Origin: Phellopilus nigrolimitatus
Taxonomy: Eukaryota; Basidiomycota; Agaricomycetes; Hymenochaetales; Hymenochaetaceae
Assembly (NCBI GenBank): GCA_021029095.1
Contig: JAJOHG010000003.1
Coordinates: 1,054,001-1,118,000, forward strand
Reading direction: 5' to 3'
DNA: 64,000 nt
Position numbers and translations under genes: made by a program. The notes under the pieces are model-generated. The model was not told the origin of the DNA, did no database searches, and saw nothing but the letters and a program-made list of their open reading frames with translations. Of the stretch, positions 1-12,146 are shown in pieces (position 1 is the first letter of the stretch; every line of letters begins with the position of its first letter).

Positions 1-80
1 CCACTAATTGAGGTGTGCACTTCACGCGTTCAGAATTCTCAACCTCAACCTCCGTCGACCCGCGACCTCGTCACCCCGCA

Positions 81-902
81 ATGGCGATGCCTGCAACACC
101 GACGAAGCGTGCATTGACAGAAGAAGCTCACAATTCATCTAACGCGTCGAGATCGCCATATAATGGCATGTGTGTATTAATATTCGCATGATCAACCGGT
201 ATTCCATCGTGCTGACGCGACGCGACGCGTCCCATAGCATCTCTGATGACCTCACAGCGCGTCTTCAGAATATAGGGTCGCGCGTTAGGAAACGTACGTT
301 CCGTTTTCAAGGTTGCAATCGCTAGTCTGACTCGTCTTGGCGTCGCCACAGGTGTGACCGAGGGCTACGCAACGCAACGCCTCGATCCCTTCGCGTCGGT
401 TCCCCCCACTCCAAACTCTTCACCATTGAAGCCTTCCACAGAGCACCGCACTTATAAAACCTCACCCATTTTCCGTTCGGCAAATGACACGCTCCTCGAC
501 GTGTTCTCGCCGCCGGCTCGTGCCGCAGCGTCTCCCCCCACCCCTGTGCCATCTCCGAGGAAGCGAGGACGCTCGGAATTCGACATTGAAGATGAAGAGG
601 AGCCATTCCGGGGAACCGATAAGAGCGAAAACGAAACTATTGCAATGGAAATCGAGCCCACGTCAGATGATGAAGATATCACTATCATCACGAATGGCAG
701 CCCAAGTCCGAGCCCGAGGAGGCCTATGAGGCCGTTGAAAAAGGCGGGGCGCGTGCATCGCTTTCCTGTAGCTCCGTTCGTCCTTAATACGCGCGCGAAC
801 AAGCAGTTCCCTTCCGATCGTTCCGACGATATCGCTATGCACGTCGATATAGCGACAACACCGAATAATGAATGGAAGGATCTATTTATTCAGCCGTTCT
901 AA
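81..902 (+). CDS. Unidentified S/T-P-rich acidic protein (2 exons)
   Basis: Predicted exons are 81-171 and 352-902, giving about 213 aa. The start ATG is in the frame MAMPATPTKRALTEE. The intron uses donor GTGTAT and acceptor CCACAG and keeps phase 1. The second exon is a long open frame rich in SP and TP sites (PPTPNSSP, PPTPVPSPRKRGRS) with acidic stretches around DIEDEEE and TSDDED. The basic RKRGR patch could serve as a nuclear signal. No enzyme motif or transmembrane segment is visible. Clustered S/T-P sites beside K/R resemble cyclin-dependent kinase targets, so a nuclear regulatory protein is possible, but that is inference. I do not recognise the family. The 180-nt intron is long for this region and may hide another small exon. 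An ACGCGT box sits about 55 nt before the ATG. Confidence 0.5.
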
Positions 903-3900
903 CGCATACAATATTGTTTTCAGGCCTGAATGAACAATTGTGAGTGCCACTTATATGTTCCTCGAGATCAGAGAAAAATGTTTGCTAACTTCTTTTGTCC
1001 TACACATCCAGACTAATGTTTCACTGTACTATCATGTATATCACTCCTGCCGCTACCCTTGTTATTTGTATTTCTGTACGTACCCTTTTGGAATCAGTTT
1101 GTCTGATACACCGCAGTACCCTTTCTTGTGCGTTGCAAACAATGTCCGCGACGAGCATATTGCGCGCACCCTTCACGCGGCCCCGGAGGATTGAAGACCC
1201 CTCCAGTCGTGCGAGAGACCATACAGTATACAGACGAGTTTACTAACTCAACCCAAAATTCGCGCATTCCGGGGAGCTAGTACGCGCCGACAAGCGTGAA
1301 TGATAACCGCGACAGCATCACTGCCTAACGTGGCTCGCTTCTGCACTTCTATTACCTCGGAACAGTGATCAACTCCGACAACGGAACGCAGGCGGACACC
1401 TCGGACGGACTTTGCTTACTCTCTTTCAAACTTTTCGAGCTAGGATTCGATGGCTCCGGAGCTCATCTTGGATTGCGAAATTCTTCCTTTAAATCGGCCG
1501 CACCATTTCTCCTCTTCTTCTAGCGGTACTCAGCATATTCGAGGGTCATCGCTGCTTATTGGCTTTCTCCGTTGGATTAGAGTGTATCAGCGCCATTGAG
1601 TGGGGAAACCTTCGTCTGCCGTTGATTTTATGCGTATATTTCTCCCATGAAGCCTCGTTGTCGTGCAATCTTTACCGCAAATTCTACCTGCTATTGTGGT
1701 GCGACTCTGGATCTGACAGGAGGATATATGCCGAGACACTGGTGATCTCGGGAAACAAATCTGAAAGGACCGTTTTTTGTGTTCGTTGTGGCTCGAATTT
1801 CATGTTTGTTGTGATTTCCCGGTGTCGCCGCCGAACTCCTTCTTTCATAGTTCTCCTGTAGGATATTGGCTATGCGAAGATCACCAGCTCTTGATAGGAA
1901 TGCAAAATATGATGGCGAACGCTGCCCACACTCCTCGGGTTATCACGGCCAAGTTGGCTGCCTTACAAACTGCAATGGCCACCGCTGCTCATTTGCGAGC
2001 TTTTCTCGCGCAGGGTATTGAGGATCGCTACCAGAAAGTATTTGTAAATCGTGGTATGCTATGCTGTCTGCTGATGCATAATTAAATTTGATACATGAGT
2101 CCGAACCTTGCCAGCTCATGAGACGTCGGTGCATATATACCATATGCGAACTCTTGAAGTCCTTTGTATGGTACTGCATAGTTTTCAGCGTCCATGATTG
2201 GATCGTGAGAGTATCTGACGCGCCAGCCACAAAAACTGAAACGACATCGTTACCATTGGGGGCGGTGAGTACATGCTGGTGACCAGACGGGTCGATGCGT
2301 AACCTGCTGATCCTCGTAAACTAAGAGGTGATGATCCGCATTGCGCTGCTGTGTTTGGCCGCCGATCGCATCGCAGAACAGCGCCTGCGGGGCGTCATCA
2401 TCTCTGTGCCGGCTCTTCTTCCCTACGCTGGTTTGATGCACGGGCGTCTACTGGCATTCGTGACCTTTCCCTCTCGTTGTCCCCCCGATCTGCATCATCA
2501 TTTGATGGTCGATAGCATTTATGGCCGGGAGAAGCACCTTACCGGTCTTCAATCGAATACCGACTCAGTTGTTCTAGAAACGCTGGGAGCTTCGCAACAC
2601 ACACCAGAGGTGCGGCAAGAGTTTAACGACAAGCACATTGCAGCCACATAGACGGAGGTGTTTACGGAAACCCCTTGCGGGGAGTGAAATAATTTCAAAT
2701 GGGTTATGTCTGAAGGTCCCGATTTGCAAAGCTCGCAGCCCGATTCTTGATTTTGGTGCTGCGCGGCGAGGCCGGCGTATGCGAGAGGCACTGTGATTAC
2801 TACTGGAGCGCCACCCTCGCATGCCATGGAGGTCGACTTTCGACCTCATTTCGCTTTCGAAGATCGGAGGCAGCCTCAAATCCCGCCGAGCCTTGGGTTG
2901 ATCAGCTCAAGCGGAGGAGAGGGGACGATGGGGGATATTAAGTTCAGAGCACGAGTCCGAGGAACCAGATAGGCGCCCGCGATATGTGCATTAGCGCCAA
3001 CAACGCGCGCTAACCTGCAAGTCACTGTCAGTCACCAAAAGAAGAGCTAATATAATATAACAGCTCGGCTTGACTCAGTACTCTTAGTACCTCCCCTTCT
3101 TCCATTGCGCGTGAGCACGACCAGACAGCGTGTTTGCTATCGATTCACCATATACGTCTACTCGTGTATCCGGATACTATTGTCACTATTATTGTCAGCC
3201 GCCGGAGGCAAAGGAAGCCACATCTATGCTCACTGTAATTGATGGGAGGGAGGTTCCTTGTGCATATTTCGCAGGGGATAAAAAGAATTGAACATGTGAT
3301 TTTGGTAATAGTCTGGGGCGCGCCGCGGGCAAAGAGAAGCCAGCGAGGAAATTGTCAACGCCGTAAAACCACATCAGTGGCCCGAGATACCATGCGTCTG
3401 AAAGTTTGTATGCTGCAAGATAACATACTAATTCATCTGTAGTCATAAAGGGAAAGCCCTTGTACTTCTTGCTCCTTTCGTACCGCTAAATATTCGGTAA
3501 CCTACGATTCGACGCTTAGCATCGAAACCGTATATTTCAAGGAAACTCTTACTCAGATCTTCTGAGATGGACTGTGGATATCGTGTTAGATGCCATCTAA
3601 ATCGCGCGGACTTCCAGCATAGAAAAACAAGCACATGTACAACGTATTCGGCTAATCGTCACTGTTAAAATACAAGAAGTGAAGTATAAATTCGAATTTG
3701 CACGCACGCATAGGCCCATACCACTTTTCGACACTTTTTGGCTGCTTCTGTACAAAGGGGCTGCATAGCTTCATGTACGAGCGAACCGGACGCTGACAAA
3801 AGAGAGTGGGAAGTTAAGGGTCATCAGTTCATTCGACGTGAGTGTGCGGACCAAACCATCAGTGATGTGTGCTGCCGTATCGTCTGGCTTCTCGGGCTCT

Positions 3901-5304
3901 TCCTTGTCCCAGTCAGGAGTGGATGTACAGAACCAGAAGGTAGCCACGCTTTTGAATACATTCGTGTCGAACAGGATGCTTCGAACCGCGCATTGCATTC
4001 CGCCAGCCCGGTGGGTCGCAGGAAGATATCTGATTGATCCTCCCGAGTCCGTGCCGAGCTTCGTTTACAGTCAAGAACACGCGAGCCGAAGTCTTCCTCA
4101 AGTGACATTGACGGTAATAGAAAGCGTGCCAAAGTACATACAACGTCAGATAGCAAGGCGTCGAATGGGAGGAACTTCTTTTCTTTTGCTAGCGACCGAG
4201 GTGTAAGGGATAATAAGAAATTATGTCGACATTCAGGAAACATGTGTAATTCTAGCATAAACAAAGGCCTCGGATAGAAGAGTAAGGTTCAGACCTGCTG
4301 CACATAGATCTTCCATAGAAGGCTACCATGGAGATTACATAAGGTCATTCACGGAGAACTGGGCATCTCGGACTCGGTCATACCGCTGGTTCAAAGTATC
4401 CTCGAGTTATGGTCGGATTCCCCCAGAATCAGCCCTGGAACACCGAGCGTAAGTACAGAAAATTTCACGCCGAAGGCCTTCCGGTCGTATTGTCTTAGCT
4501 CGAGGCAAGACGAATCGATAGTAAACGCGTCCTGGTGGCTCATCTACACGCGTAAGAGTCGTTGAAAATAACGACGGGCGTCTAAGTCTCGCCGTTGTCA
4601 CCTTTGGCTCTCTCAATCGGGTTTTCAATAGCCAGATACTAATTCATACTGAGTTTGGACTTCCTAGACAGGTAAGGCGACATGTCTCGCATTGACATTT
4701 TCAGAGTTCGGCTCTAATTTTGCTTCCTCATCTCACCAGCTCTGACCCTAAACCTTCCAGGGAATAATCGTCCAGACCTGGGAAAACTCTCTCCCAGTTC
4801 CTAGATAGCTCGCAAATACGGACCCACTTTAGTACGAGCAGCCGGTTATCTCTTCATCTTCCTCTGCTCCAAGGCTCACCGCGGCTCAGTCATCGGAGGG
4901 CACGCGGATGCATCCTTAAATTGTCACTACATCCCGGCTGCATTGTGACGCTTGTTATCACCGCCAGCTTTGCTCTTGTCTTTTGCCTGCTCGCCCGAGC
5001 GCGCGGTCTCGGTCAACTGGGCACATCGGAAGAGCGAAGTCTGCCTTGATCTTCTCCGAAGGGTGTCGTCACAGCCATTTCTCCAAATCCAGACAATAAA
5101 TTCCTACTGTACCGATTCACCTTTTCCGTCGATCTAATCATTTGCAACGCCACCTACTCACCCCTCCCTTTAAAATACGCGTCTAACTTCGCTTTGGTCC
5201 GCATACGGCTCCGGTTCCCATTGTGCTATAAGCATTCCCTCCTCCTGCACTCTCCCACCGTCGACCGGGCTATTCGTCTCCCGTAATTGCTCCCATCGCA
5301 GATC
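903..5304. other. Gene-poor interval
   Basis: No gene can be modelled with confidence in these 4.4 kb. Frames around 1450-2085 and 3738-4275 look partly coding but carry stops and lack convincing splice signals; they are discussed as possible remnants. A CT-rich segment near 4850-5300 is probably the promoter and leader of the zinc-finger gene that follows. I saw no transposase, tRNA or tandem array. Confidence 0.5.
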
Positions 5305-7363
5305 ATGTCTTCGTCTCACACACCTACTGCCGAAGACAGTAGCGCCCAACACATAAAGAGAGAGGATGCTCTCCGCAGATCATTGCGCGACTGCACGACG
5401 TACGTTCTCCTAGACGCCTAAGAGACGCATATCACTTATGTATACTATATTTCTCTAGTCGCAGGCTCACGCATTTCTTCCCTTGCGATGTAAAGAAGCC
5501 CCAAAGTACTCCTCTCCTCACTTCGCGCGTTCAATGGAACGTCGAACGCGCAGACTCGGAGTGAGCTACTTCCTTACATTTATCTCATCGCGTGTTGTTA
5601 ACACTCTGGACTTTAGTGACGTCCCCGTTAGCGACGACGATGACGACGACGACGACGACCTCAAGCATATTGACGCGAAAGTCGAGCACTCAATGCCATC
5701 TCCGGTACAATCGGAGATGGATGTACTGACGACATCCGAGTACGTGCCTTCCGTCGATCCACTGGGTTTCCGCTTCTAAGCCAACACAATTCTTAACAGC
5801 GATAGTCATTCGCCATCAAATGGTCGCCTTTCGAATGGGTGAACCACTTCCGTATTACCCCATGAATGCTTATTAATGTTGCATTTAGTGCCTATTCAGT
5901 CGCAAGAGGTTCCTATGAGCATCATAGGACCATGCCTGAAGACAGAGGCTCTGCACGCTTATACTCGGATTCTTCGGACACGGAGAAACGTCAACCAAGC
6001 TTTCCTGGAAACAGAGACATCATCGACAGCAAATTTCCTAGCAGCAGCCCCAGCCCGCCGACTCAGCACAGCACCGAAATCGAAACACCATCGCCAGTTA
6101 GCGACGCACCGTAAGTCATGTCGCTCACGAGCAATGTCTTTGGGCTTGCGTTTGACGTATGGTTTCTGTCAAGCAGAAGAAACTGGAGACCCTCGTACAG
6201 CCAGGATTCGTCGTCTCTTGATCTGCGTTTGTTTCCGAAGAACAGGACTCAATCAAAAGACGACAAGAACAACCGCATTGGCTTGTGGTGTGTCGGCTCT
6301 TCCCCGCAAGGTTATCCTTCTGAGGATACTACGAATGAACGGTATGATTCGACCAGGTTCGTCTTCTTTTCAACGTTTTCTCAAAACTGCATGCAGCGAA
6401 GTTGAACGTTATATTCTAGATTAAGCCGCAGTTCTCGAGATTCCTGTATGACATATTCGCCTTCGATCTCTGCAGCTTCCACGCCGCCCAGCCCTCCTCA
6501 CGTCCTTCCGCCCATCCGACATTTAAATGCAACCATACCCGTCAATACAGGCCGCACGCCTGGTGTGCTCCACTGGCGCTTCCGCGATTCGATATCGGCG
6601 GCGAATCACAAAAGGCTGAGCCCGTATATGCACGATTCCGCAGACGAATATGATACAGCAAACACCGCGTCGTCGTCAGGTTCGCCGCAGGTCCTCCCGC
6701 CTCTGCTACCTCATATACTCGCCCAGTCATATCCTCCACGAATGCAACTACCGCCGATGATTCCCATGTCTGTTGCCCAGCCGCCAACGAATCCGACCCG
6801 CAATAAAAACGCTTGGAAAGAGCACGCGCAGCTAATCATGGGACCGAACGACCAGACAGAGTTCCGGTGCGTCTGGCGCGTCGGGTACGCTGGTGAGATG
6901 ACAGACTTGTGCGGGTACACCGCAAAGCGACACCTTGTGAAACGGCACATCGAGACGCGTCATCTGCAATTCAAGTATGCATACTTATATGTTATTGCGC
7001 TTTCCAATCGTGTTTACCAATTTCTAATCTTCAGGGATCATATCTGTAGCTACTGCAGCAAGGCTTTCCCCCAGCGTGTGTCATTGATGATCCACGAGAA
7101 TAGACAGTGAGTACCATGACACTTCCGCTCTTTGTTATACTCTTTTTGATGTCTTGGCTTAAAGTACTGGCGCAAAACCTCATCCGTGCAAATATGCCGA
7201 CTGTGACAAGACGTTCAGTGATCCTGCACGGCGGCATAAGCACATGGTTGAGGCGCACGGCTATAACCCCCAAGGCCCCCGCAAGCGCCATCGAACGACC
7301 GATTCTTATCATGCCAACTCTCATTTTGAGACGCTTGCACCGTGGACGGCGGCCAAGTCTTAA
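5305..7363 (+). CDS. C2H2 zinc-finger transcription factor
   Basis: Nine exons keep one frame: 5305-5399, 5459-5560, 5617-5739, 5800-5838, 5889-6110, 6177-6341, 6420-6974, 7035-7106 and 7165-7363, giving 523 aa. All introns are phase 2. The N-terminal two thirds is low-complexity, with an Asp run (about residues 69-78) and Ser/Pro-rich stretches. The C-terminus holds three C2H2-like fingers. The first, near residue 398, has wide Cys spacing (CVWRVGYAGEMTDLC...H...H). The second begins HICSYCSKAF and the third is HPCKYADCDKTFSD...RRHKHMVEAH, joined by an HTGAKPH linker of the classical TGEKP type. It should act in the nucleus as a sequence-specific DNA-binding regulator; its targets are unknown. 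A basic tail (GPRKRHR) follows the last finger. Confidence is high for family, low for role. Confidence 0.85.
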
Positions 7364-9278
7364 AACCTGTATATTTCTGCTACTAACGCATTCTTCTTTC
7401 GGGCTCTCTGGACTTTAGGATTCTTGTACTCCGTCCACTTTTTCCTGCTGTAGCTCTAACGTTTTTGAGGGACTCTTTGATGTATCTATCCCGTAGTCGC
7501 CTCGCTTTGTTTTCGCCGTTACTCATGCATACTCTCTTCGCTCGCCCAATCTGACTCGTGTTTTACTATTTATATCTTCACGAACTTTTAATGCACAACT
7601 TCGATTGCGTTTGCCTGTCATATACAATGTATCCACCTTTGCTCCGTAACTCGCATGCATCAGGACTTTTACGAACTCCTCTCACGCTTTCTCGTTCTCA
7701 CCTTCTCAGATATAAGCTTTCTCGTTCCACACTGTTGACAACATATACGCATATACAAGCTTCCGACTTAAAATACTACTTAATTGTCGCGATCTTCTTC
7801 TTTTCCTGCAGGGCGTCACGCCCTAGCGTTCTATTAGGATCTATCTTCGTGAAAGTTTTGTTTTGCTATGTATGGGTAATATATGTGTGTCCGGTGGCCC
7901 AAGCCGTGCAAATGCGAATCTACAGCTCCTGCTACGATCAGCCGTGATGTTCGCTCGAACTTTTCTCTGGATGATCATGAGCTGAATTGTTGTAATCAAA
8001 GCATCAAAGTACTGGACAAAGCTGGCCAGCTAACGGCAGATGTCGACGACCGAGTCGGGGAACGAAATACATGTTCTCCCAAGCTTTCTGTGGCCGTCGG
8101 CAAGTGCGCATTTTGAGCGCCCTTTGTCTGTATCAACGAGATAGAAGATGAACGGCCTTGCGGGAGACTCGGAAGGCCCGTGCGTGGCGTCCGGAGCAAA
8201 GTGCCGTCGAGTTGCGGCGCATGTGCGCTCAGAATCGTGTTCGACTTTGGTAGGAGAGCATTGGAAATTGTACAGCAGCATATTCGACGCATTCAGGAAA
8301 AGTTAAGTATACGCTAAAGGTGAGTAATACAGATTATCTGCAGTACTAGTGTTTTGCCAGAAGGGGCGGAGGCCGAACTTGGTACTCAAAAGTTCATCGG
8401 GTATCTCCCTTCGACGATTTGTTATTCGTTCGAAACGACGCCTCGGTGTAAGCGGTTGACGGGAGAAGGGGCGGCGGCAGCGGGGTGGCACAGAAGATCT
8501 AATTGTTCTAATGCATAGTAATACTTGTCCCCCATAAGGTTATATCGTATGTGTTATACTCGATGATTGACAAGGATACGACGGCCTCCTTGGATTTTCA
8601 ATGATGGTCACTGCGACAAGGCCATGCTGGTGATGGAGATGATTGCATTTCCCGGTTATAAATGCGTTGCAAGTTAGCGGAGCTCGGTTGTTCCATTACT
8701 GAACACGTCGGCAAGTATTTGTATTTCGCAAAAGCTCAGGCCTCTCCATATGTACTCTGAAAATTAATAACATTCATGTCAATATATTTCGGCAGCAGTA
8801 TGTACTAAGTAGAGATCTCATTAGCTCGCAAGCAACGCTTTATCTGCGAAGAACAAGAACGAGGGAAAGGTCGTGCGGAATTGAGGTAAGTGAGAACATG
8901 AATGGCGGGCTACACAGTGTACACACGGTGTTGAAGCTTCGTCTCAAACTTAAGGCTAGCAGTTTCTGCTCATGTAGACATCTCACCCCTTAACCCAGGT
9001 AGAATTAAAAAAATGGGCGCCAAAATTGTCCGCGCCGTGCATAAGAAAGTTGCATTCTAGCCGAATTTCACTAATTTTTCATGTTTTTCCGTTTCCCGCT
9101 TGCCATTTCGCCGATCATACGTTACCAGATCTAGAAAATTTGACCCCGGGACCCATTTCCACGAAGAAGATTGGCGATGTGACACGTGATGCGGACTTTG
9201 TCCGCGCAGTTTACCACTGCTGCCAACTTTCGCGAGTCGCGGCGATGTCGAGTATCGACGGATAAACTCATTCAATCC
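7364..9278. other. Intergenic, no gene recognised
   Basis: The first several hundred bases are CT-rich and look like the 3' untranslated region of the zinc-finger gene. From about 8100 to 9000 short frames exist on both strands, but none shows a family motif or a splice pattern I can trust. The last 250 bases lead into the MIX23 gene. Confidence 0.5.
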
Positions 9279-10193
9279 ATGTCAACCAGACAACCGCCCT
9301 TGGGCAGTCAGGCCGTTTTCTTCCCCTCCGGAGACTCAAAGACCGTCCACGTAGATTCATCGACATGCCATAACCTCTCGCTGTTCAAAGGTGCGATTTG
9401 TACAGTTTCGCAACGTGCTACATCATTCTAATCTCGATTAACTTATCTTTCCTTGAATTACTCGCCGTCCGCATTGGCTCGCTTGCTTTCGCCTTCTATC
9501 CGCTCTCTTTCTTCCCGTTCGATTCGGTTGTACTTTCAGAGCTGATGCGGGAGTATCGCAAGGTCGATGATTCCGTCACAATGCGCCTCAACCGAACGGC
9601 AGCACAGTTCAGAGACCGAGACAGGCATGCGGCGAGAAGCACCCCAGAGGAAGAGGCATGCGCGTACTTTTGGAGTGATCTCGTATGTGCGTATCTTACA
9701 TATTGATATATTGCGAGATCTTCCTTTCCCACTTCGCCTGCGCCTGTGAATGCGTTGCTGACGTTGTCACGCGGGTGCAGCGAACTGGAAGAAGAGGACC
9801 GAGATCATCGAATACTGCGTGAATGTCGTGGACACGAGCATCGATGGAAAACGAAAAGCTATCGAAAATGAGGACCTGAACACTGAAGCTCAGACACGAC
9901 TGAAGAGAGCCTCGTACGCTGAAGAGGTTATGGTAAGTGCTTCCTAGTGAAATGAAAAGTTTCTGATAAGCTAATCATTCAAAAGCGGAATCAAATTCAC
10001 AATGAGCTGGCCGTCGAAGCTATCACCAGACAAAGAACACTGGACGGTTAGGCATTCGGCAGCTCCAATGAGACTTCTAAGTCGCTGACAGAACGTTGCA
10101 TTAGTCTTTCAAACCCGTTGCAAATTCTTCCAGCCGCCGCTCACAGATGCAGAGGCGCGAACATGGTGGGACCGGGCATCAAAAGGACGTTGA
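9279..10193 (+). CDS. MIX23: MIX23 / caffeine-induced death protein 1 family (CCDC58-like)
   Basis: Exons are 9279-9390, 9540-9686, 9781-9932, 9986-10046 and 10105-10193, giving 186 aa. The spliced protein has the family hallmarks: an N-terminal Cys (SSTCHNLSLF), the YRKVDDSVTMRLN segment, an alpha-helical middle with another Cys (IIEYCVNVVD), and a C-terminal FQTRCKFFQPP that parallels the FNERCRIHFKPP of human CCDC58. In yeast, Mix23 is an intermembrane-space protein with paired Cys that supports import into mitochondria alongside the MIA40 route. The fission-yeast relative was found as caffeine-induced death protein 1. The only weak point is the donor of intron 2, where two GT sites lie 4 nt apart; GTGCGT keeps the frame. 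The protein is close to the usual family length, with extra residues between the helices. Confidence 0.85.
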
Positions 10194-10435
10194 ACAGACG
10201 TTTTATTGCGTTATCATGAACCCGCACGAACTAATAGGCAAACATGTATTATTATTACCATCTCAAAAGCGCGTTGTTTAAACTTGTTGCTGCCGATAAA
10301 TACTTCCGAGCACCAAGTGTCCGGGGTCCGATCAAAAATGACGCAAATGGTTGTGGCGAGCTTTGCACTTCCTTTTGCTCGTCTCAGCGACGTCTACTTT
10401 GCATGTGCACACGATCTTGTTAACACACATCCACC

Positions 10436-11344
10436 ATGCGTTTCCTCGCAAATAACATTATCGTTATGTTTGCCCTTTCTTTGCTGACACAGACCGTGTT
10501 GACGGCGACGGCAGCTTACTCGCGACTCATGCTGCACATCCCAGCGTTCCAGCCAAACCAAAGTCCCTTAGGGGTAGACGGCGATGACGATGTCAAGGTT
10601 CCAGTAACGTTCGGCGTCATGTCTCGTTGTCCAGACGCGCTGCTTTGTGAGTCAGTGTTCGATAAGGCGTTGCCGCGGGTAGAGGACAAGATCGATCTTT
10701 CGTTGTCGTTTATCGGGACGTAAGTATTACCATTCTTTCATACGAGCGGTTGTATGTATTGAGATAATTCTGACCCCAGAATAAATGCCTCCGAGCCTGA
10801 TTTTGGCGTGACCTGCTTGCACGGACCTGAGGAATGCGCAGGAAACGTGCAGGAGCTGTGTGCCACGAAGTACCTCGACCAGAAGCAATGGTGGGCATAC
10901 CTCAAGTGCCAGAACTTCAACGGGCGCGGAAAAGTCGGTAACCCGGACATTGCACTCAAATGCGCGGACACCGCGAAGTTCGACTGGCTGGAGAGCGGTG
11001 TGGGGAAGTGTGCGGGTGAAGACGGGTCGGGCAAGGGCGAAGAGGGCGTTGGGCTCCTGCAGGAAAGTGTACGGAATAGTAAGGAACTGGGGATCGAGTA
11101 AGCGCTTTCGTCATGTCTTGGCGAACACGGGGACTGAGGATATGCTCTAGGAAAAGCTGCACAATTCTTATCAACAACAGACAGGCGTGCATTCATGACG
11201 GCACATGGAAGGAGTGCGAAGTAGGAAGGATTCTTCTTTTACGAAAGATATATCGGACTGACAGGATACGTCTAGGATGGCCACGCACCGGAAGATTTTG
11301 TCCGACAAATCAATAACGAATACGAGAGGCTTAACGCGGCCTGA
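10436..11344 (+). CDS. GILT-family thiol reductase-like secreted protein
   Basis: Exons are 10436-10719, 10780-11097, 11151-11220 and 11276-11344, giving 246 aa. A signal peptide is clear (MRFLANNIIVMFALSLL, cleavage after about residue 27). The family signature CxHGx2ECx2Nx4C is present exactly as CLHGPEECAGNVQELC. Members are thioredoxin-fold proteins of the vacuole/lysosome or secreted space that reduce disulfides. The usual active-site CxxC after the first strand is replaced here by C65-x5-C71 in SRCPDALLC, so reductase activity cannot be assumed. A Lys/Glu/Gly-rich insertion (GEDGSGKGEEGVG) precedes the last helices. The gene lies 242 bp downstream of MIX23 on the same strand and ends 135 bp from the convergent YOS1 gene. 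Confidence 0.82.
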
Positions 11345-11478
11345 ACTTTCGTAAGCCGTTGGAGTCCTGTATGCTAAAATCCCGCTCCGAATGTCGCATC
11401 TCCGCACTTGGTTAGCAGCCCTTGCCCTCGTACCCCTCCACATGTTCTAAGTCAGAAGGTGATTCGTATTCCATGCTT

Positions 11479-11919
11479 CTATCGACCTCCTAAGAGTAGT
11501 TCGTAAATGATCACTCCGACGTTTATAAATATTAGCGGCACTGTACAAATGTAATATTAACATCATGGCAATGAACTCATTGCGATTATAGCATCTTTCA
11601 ATGTACACACCTCTCATTAACGTCCGAACTGCACCAATTAAGTTCACCAGCTTCGTCTTCACTCCTACGTCCTGCTGAGGTATCCCCCCGACTGCCGAGT
11701 ACGGGTCGTATGGCTGGTGAAACGATGATTGCTGCGACGTCTGTGCAGCTTGGGAGGTCCAGCCGACTGAAAAGATGTATCAACATTATGTATAGTCTAT
11801 TCACCATACGAAAAGATAACATACGCACTTCTGGCAAGGAAGCGCTCCTCGTTGAGGATCGCCATGGCGTTTATTAGCAGGAGGCCCACATAAAATAACG
11901 AGCCGAGTCCTCCAAGCAT
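11479..11919 (-). CDS. YOS1: Yos1-like ER-to-Golgi transport protein (IER3IP1 homologue)
   Basis: Three exons on the minus strand (11829-11919, 11611-11766, 11479-11540) give 102 aa. Exon 1 begins MLGGLGSLFYVGLLLINAM, the first membrane segment, followed by ILNEERFLARIGW, which matches the conserved LSEERFLRRIG of Yos1. The middle is a Gln/Ser-rich insert. Then VKTKLVNLIGAVRTLMR and VPLIFINVGVIIYELLLG give the second hydrophobic segment and the conserved C-terminus. In yeast Yos1 binds Yip1-Yif1 and is needed for COPII vesicle traffic from ER to Golgi. The Q/S-rich insert is longer than in yeast. It is head-to-head with the uL22m gene, with 227 bp between start codons, so a shared promoter is likely. 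Confidence 0.9.
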
Positions 11920-12146
11920 CGTCGGATAACCGTATCAAATTATAATAGACAGGATACAAGACAAGAAAGAGAAGGTAACGGCAGCAAATTATAAGAGGTC
12001 GAGTGGAGAATGAGCGCGACGTGCTGCGTCGTGTCGTGCGCTGTCCTGGTCTTGAATGGGCCTGGAACACGCATCTGTGACAGACCTGACTGTCACACGG
12101 CGTCTGAATTTCTCGTGAGTTCCTCGTCTGTCTTTCGCGTCTTGAG

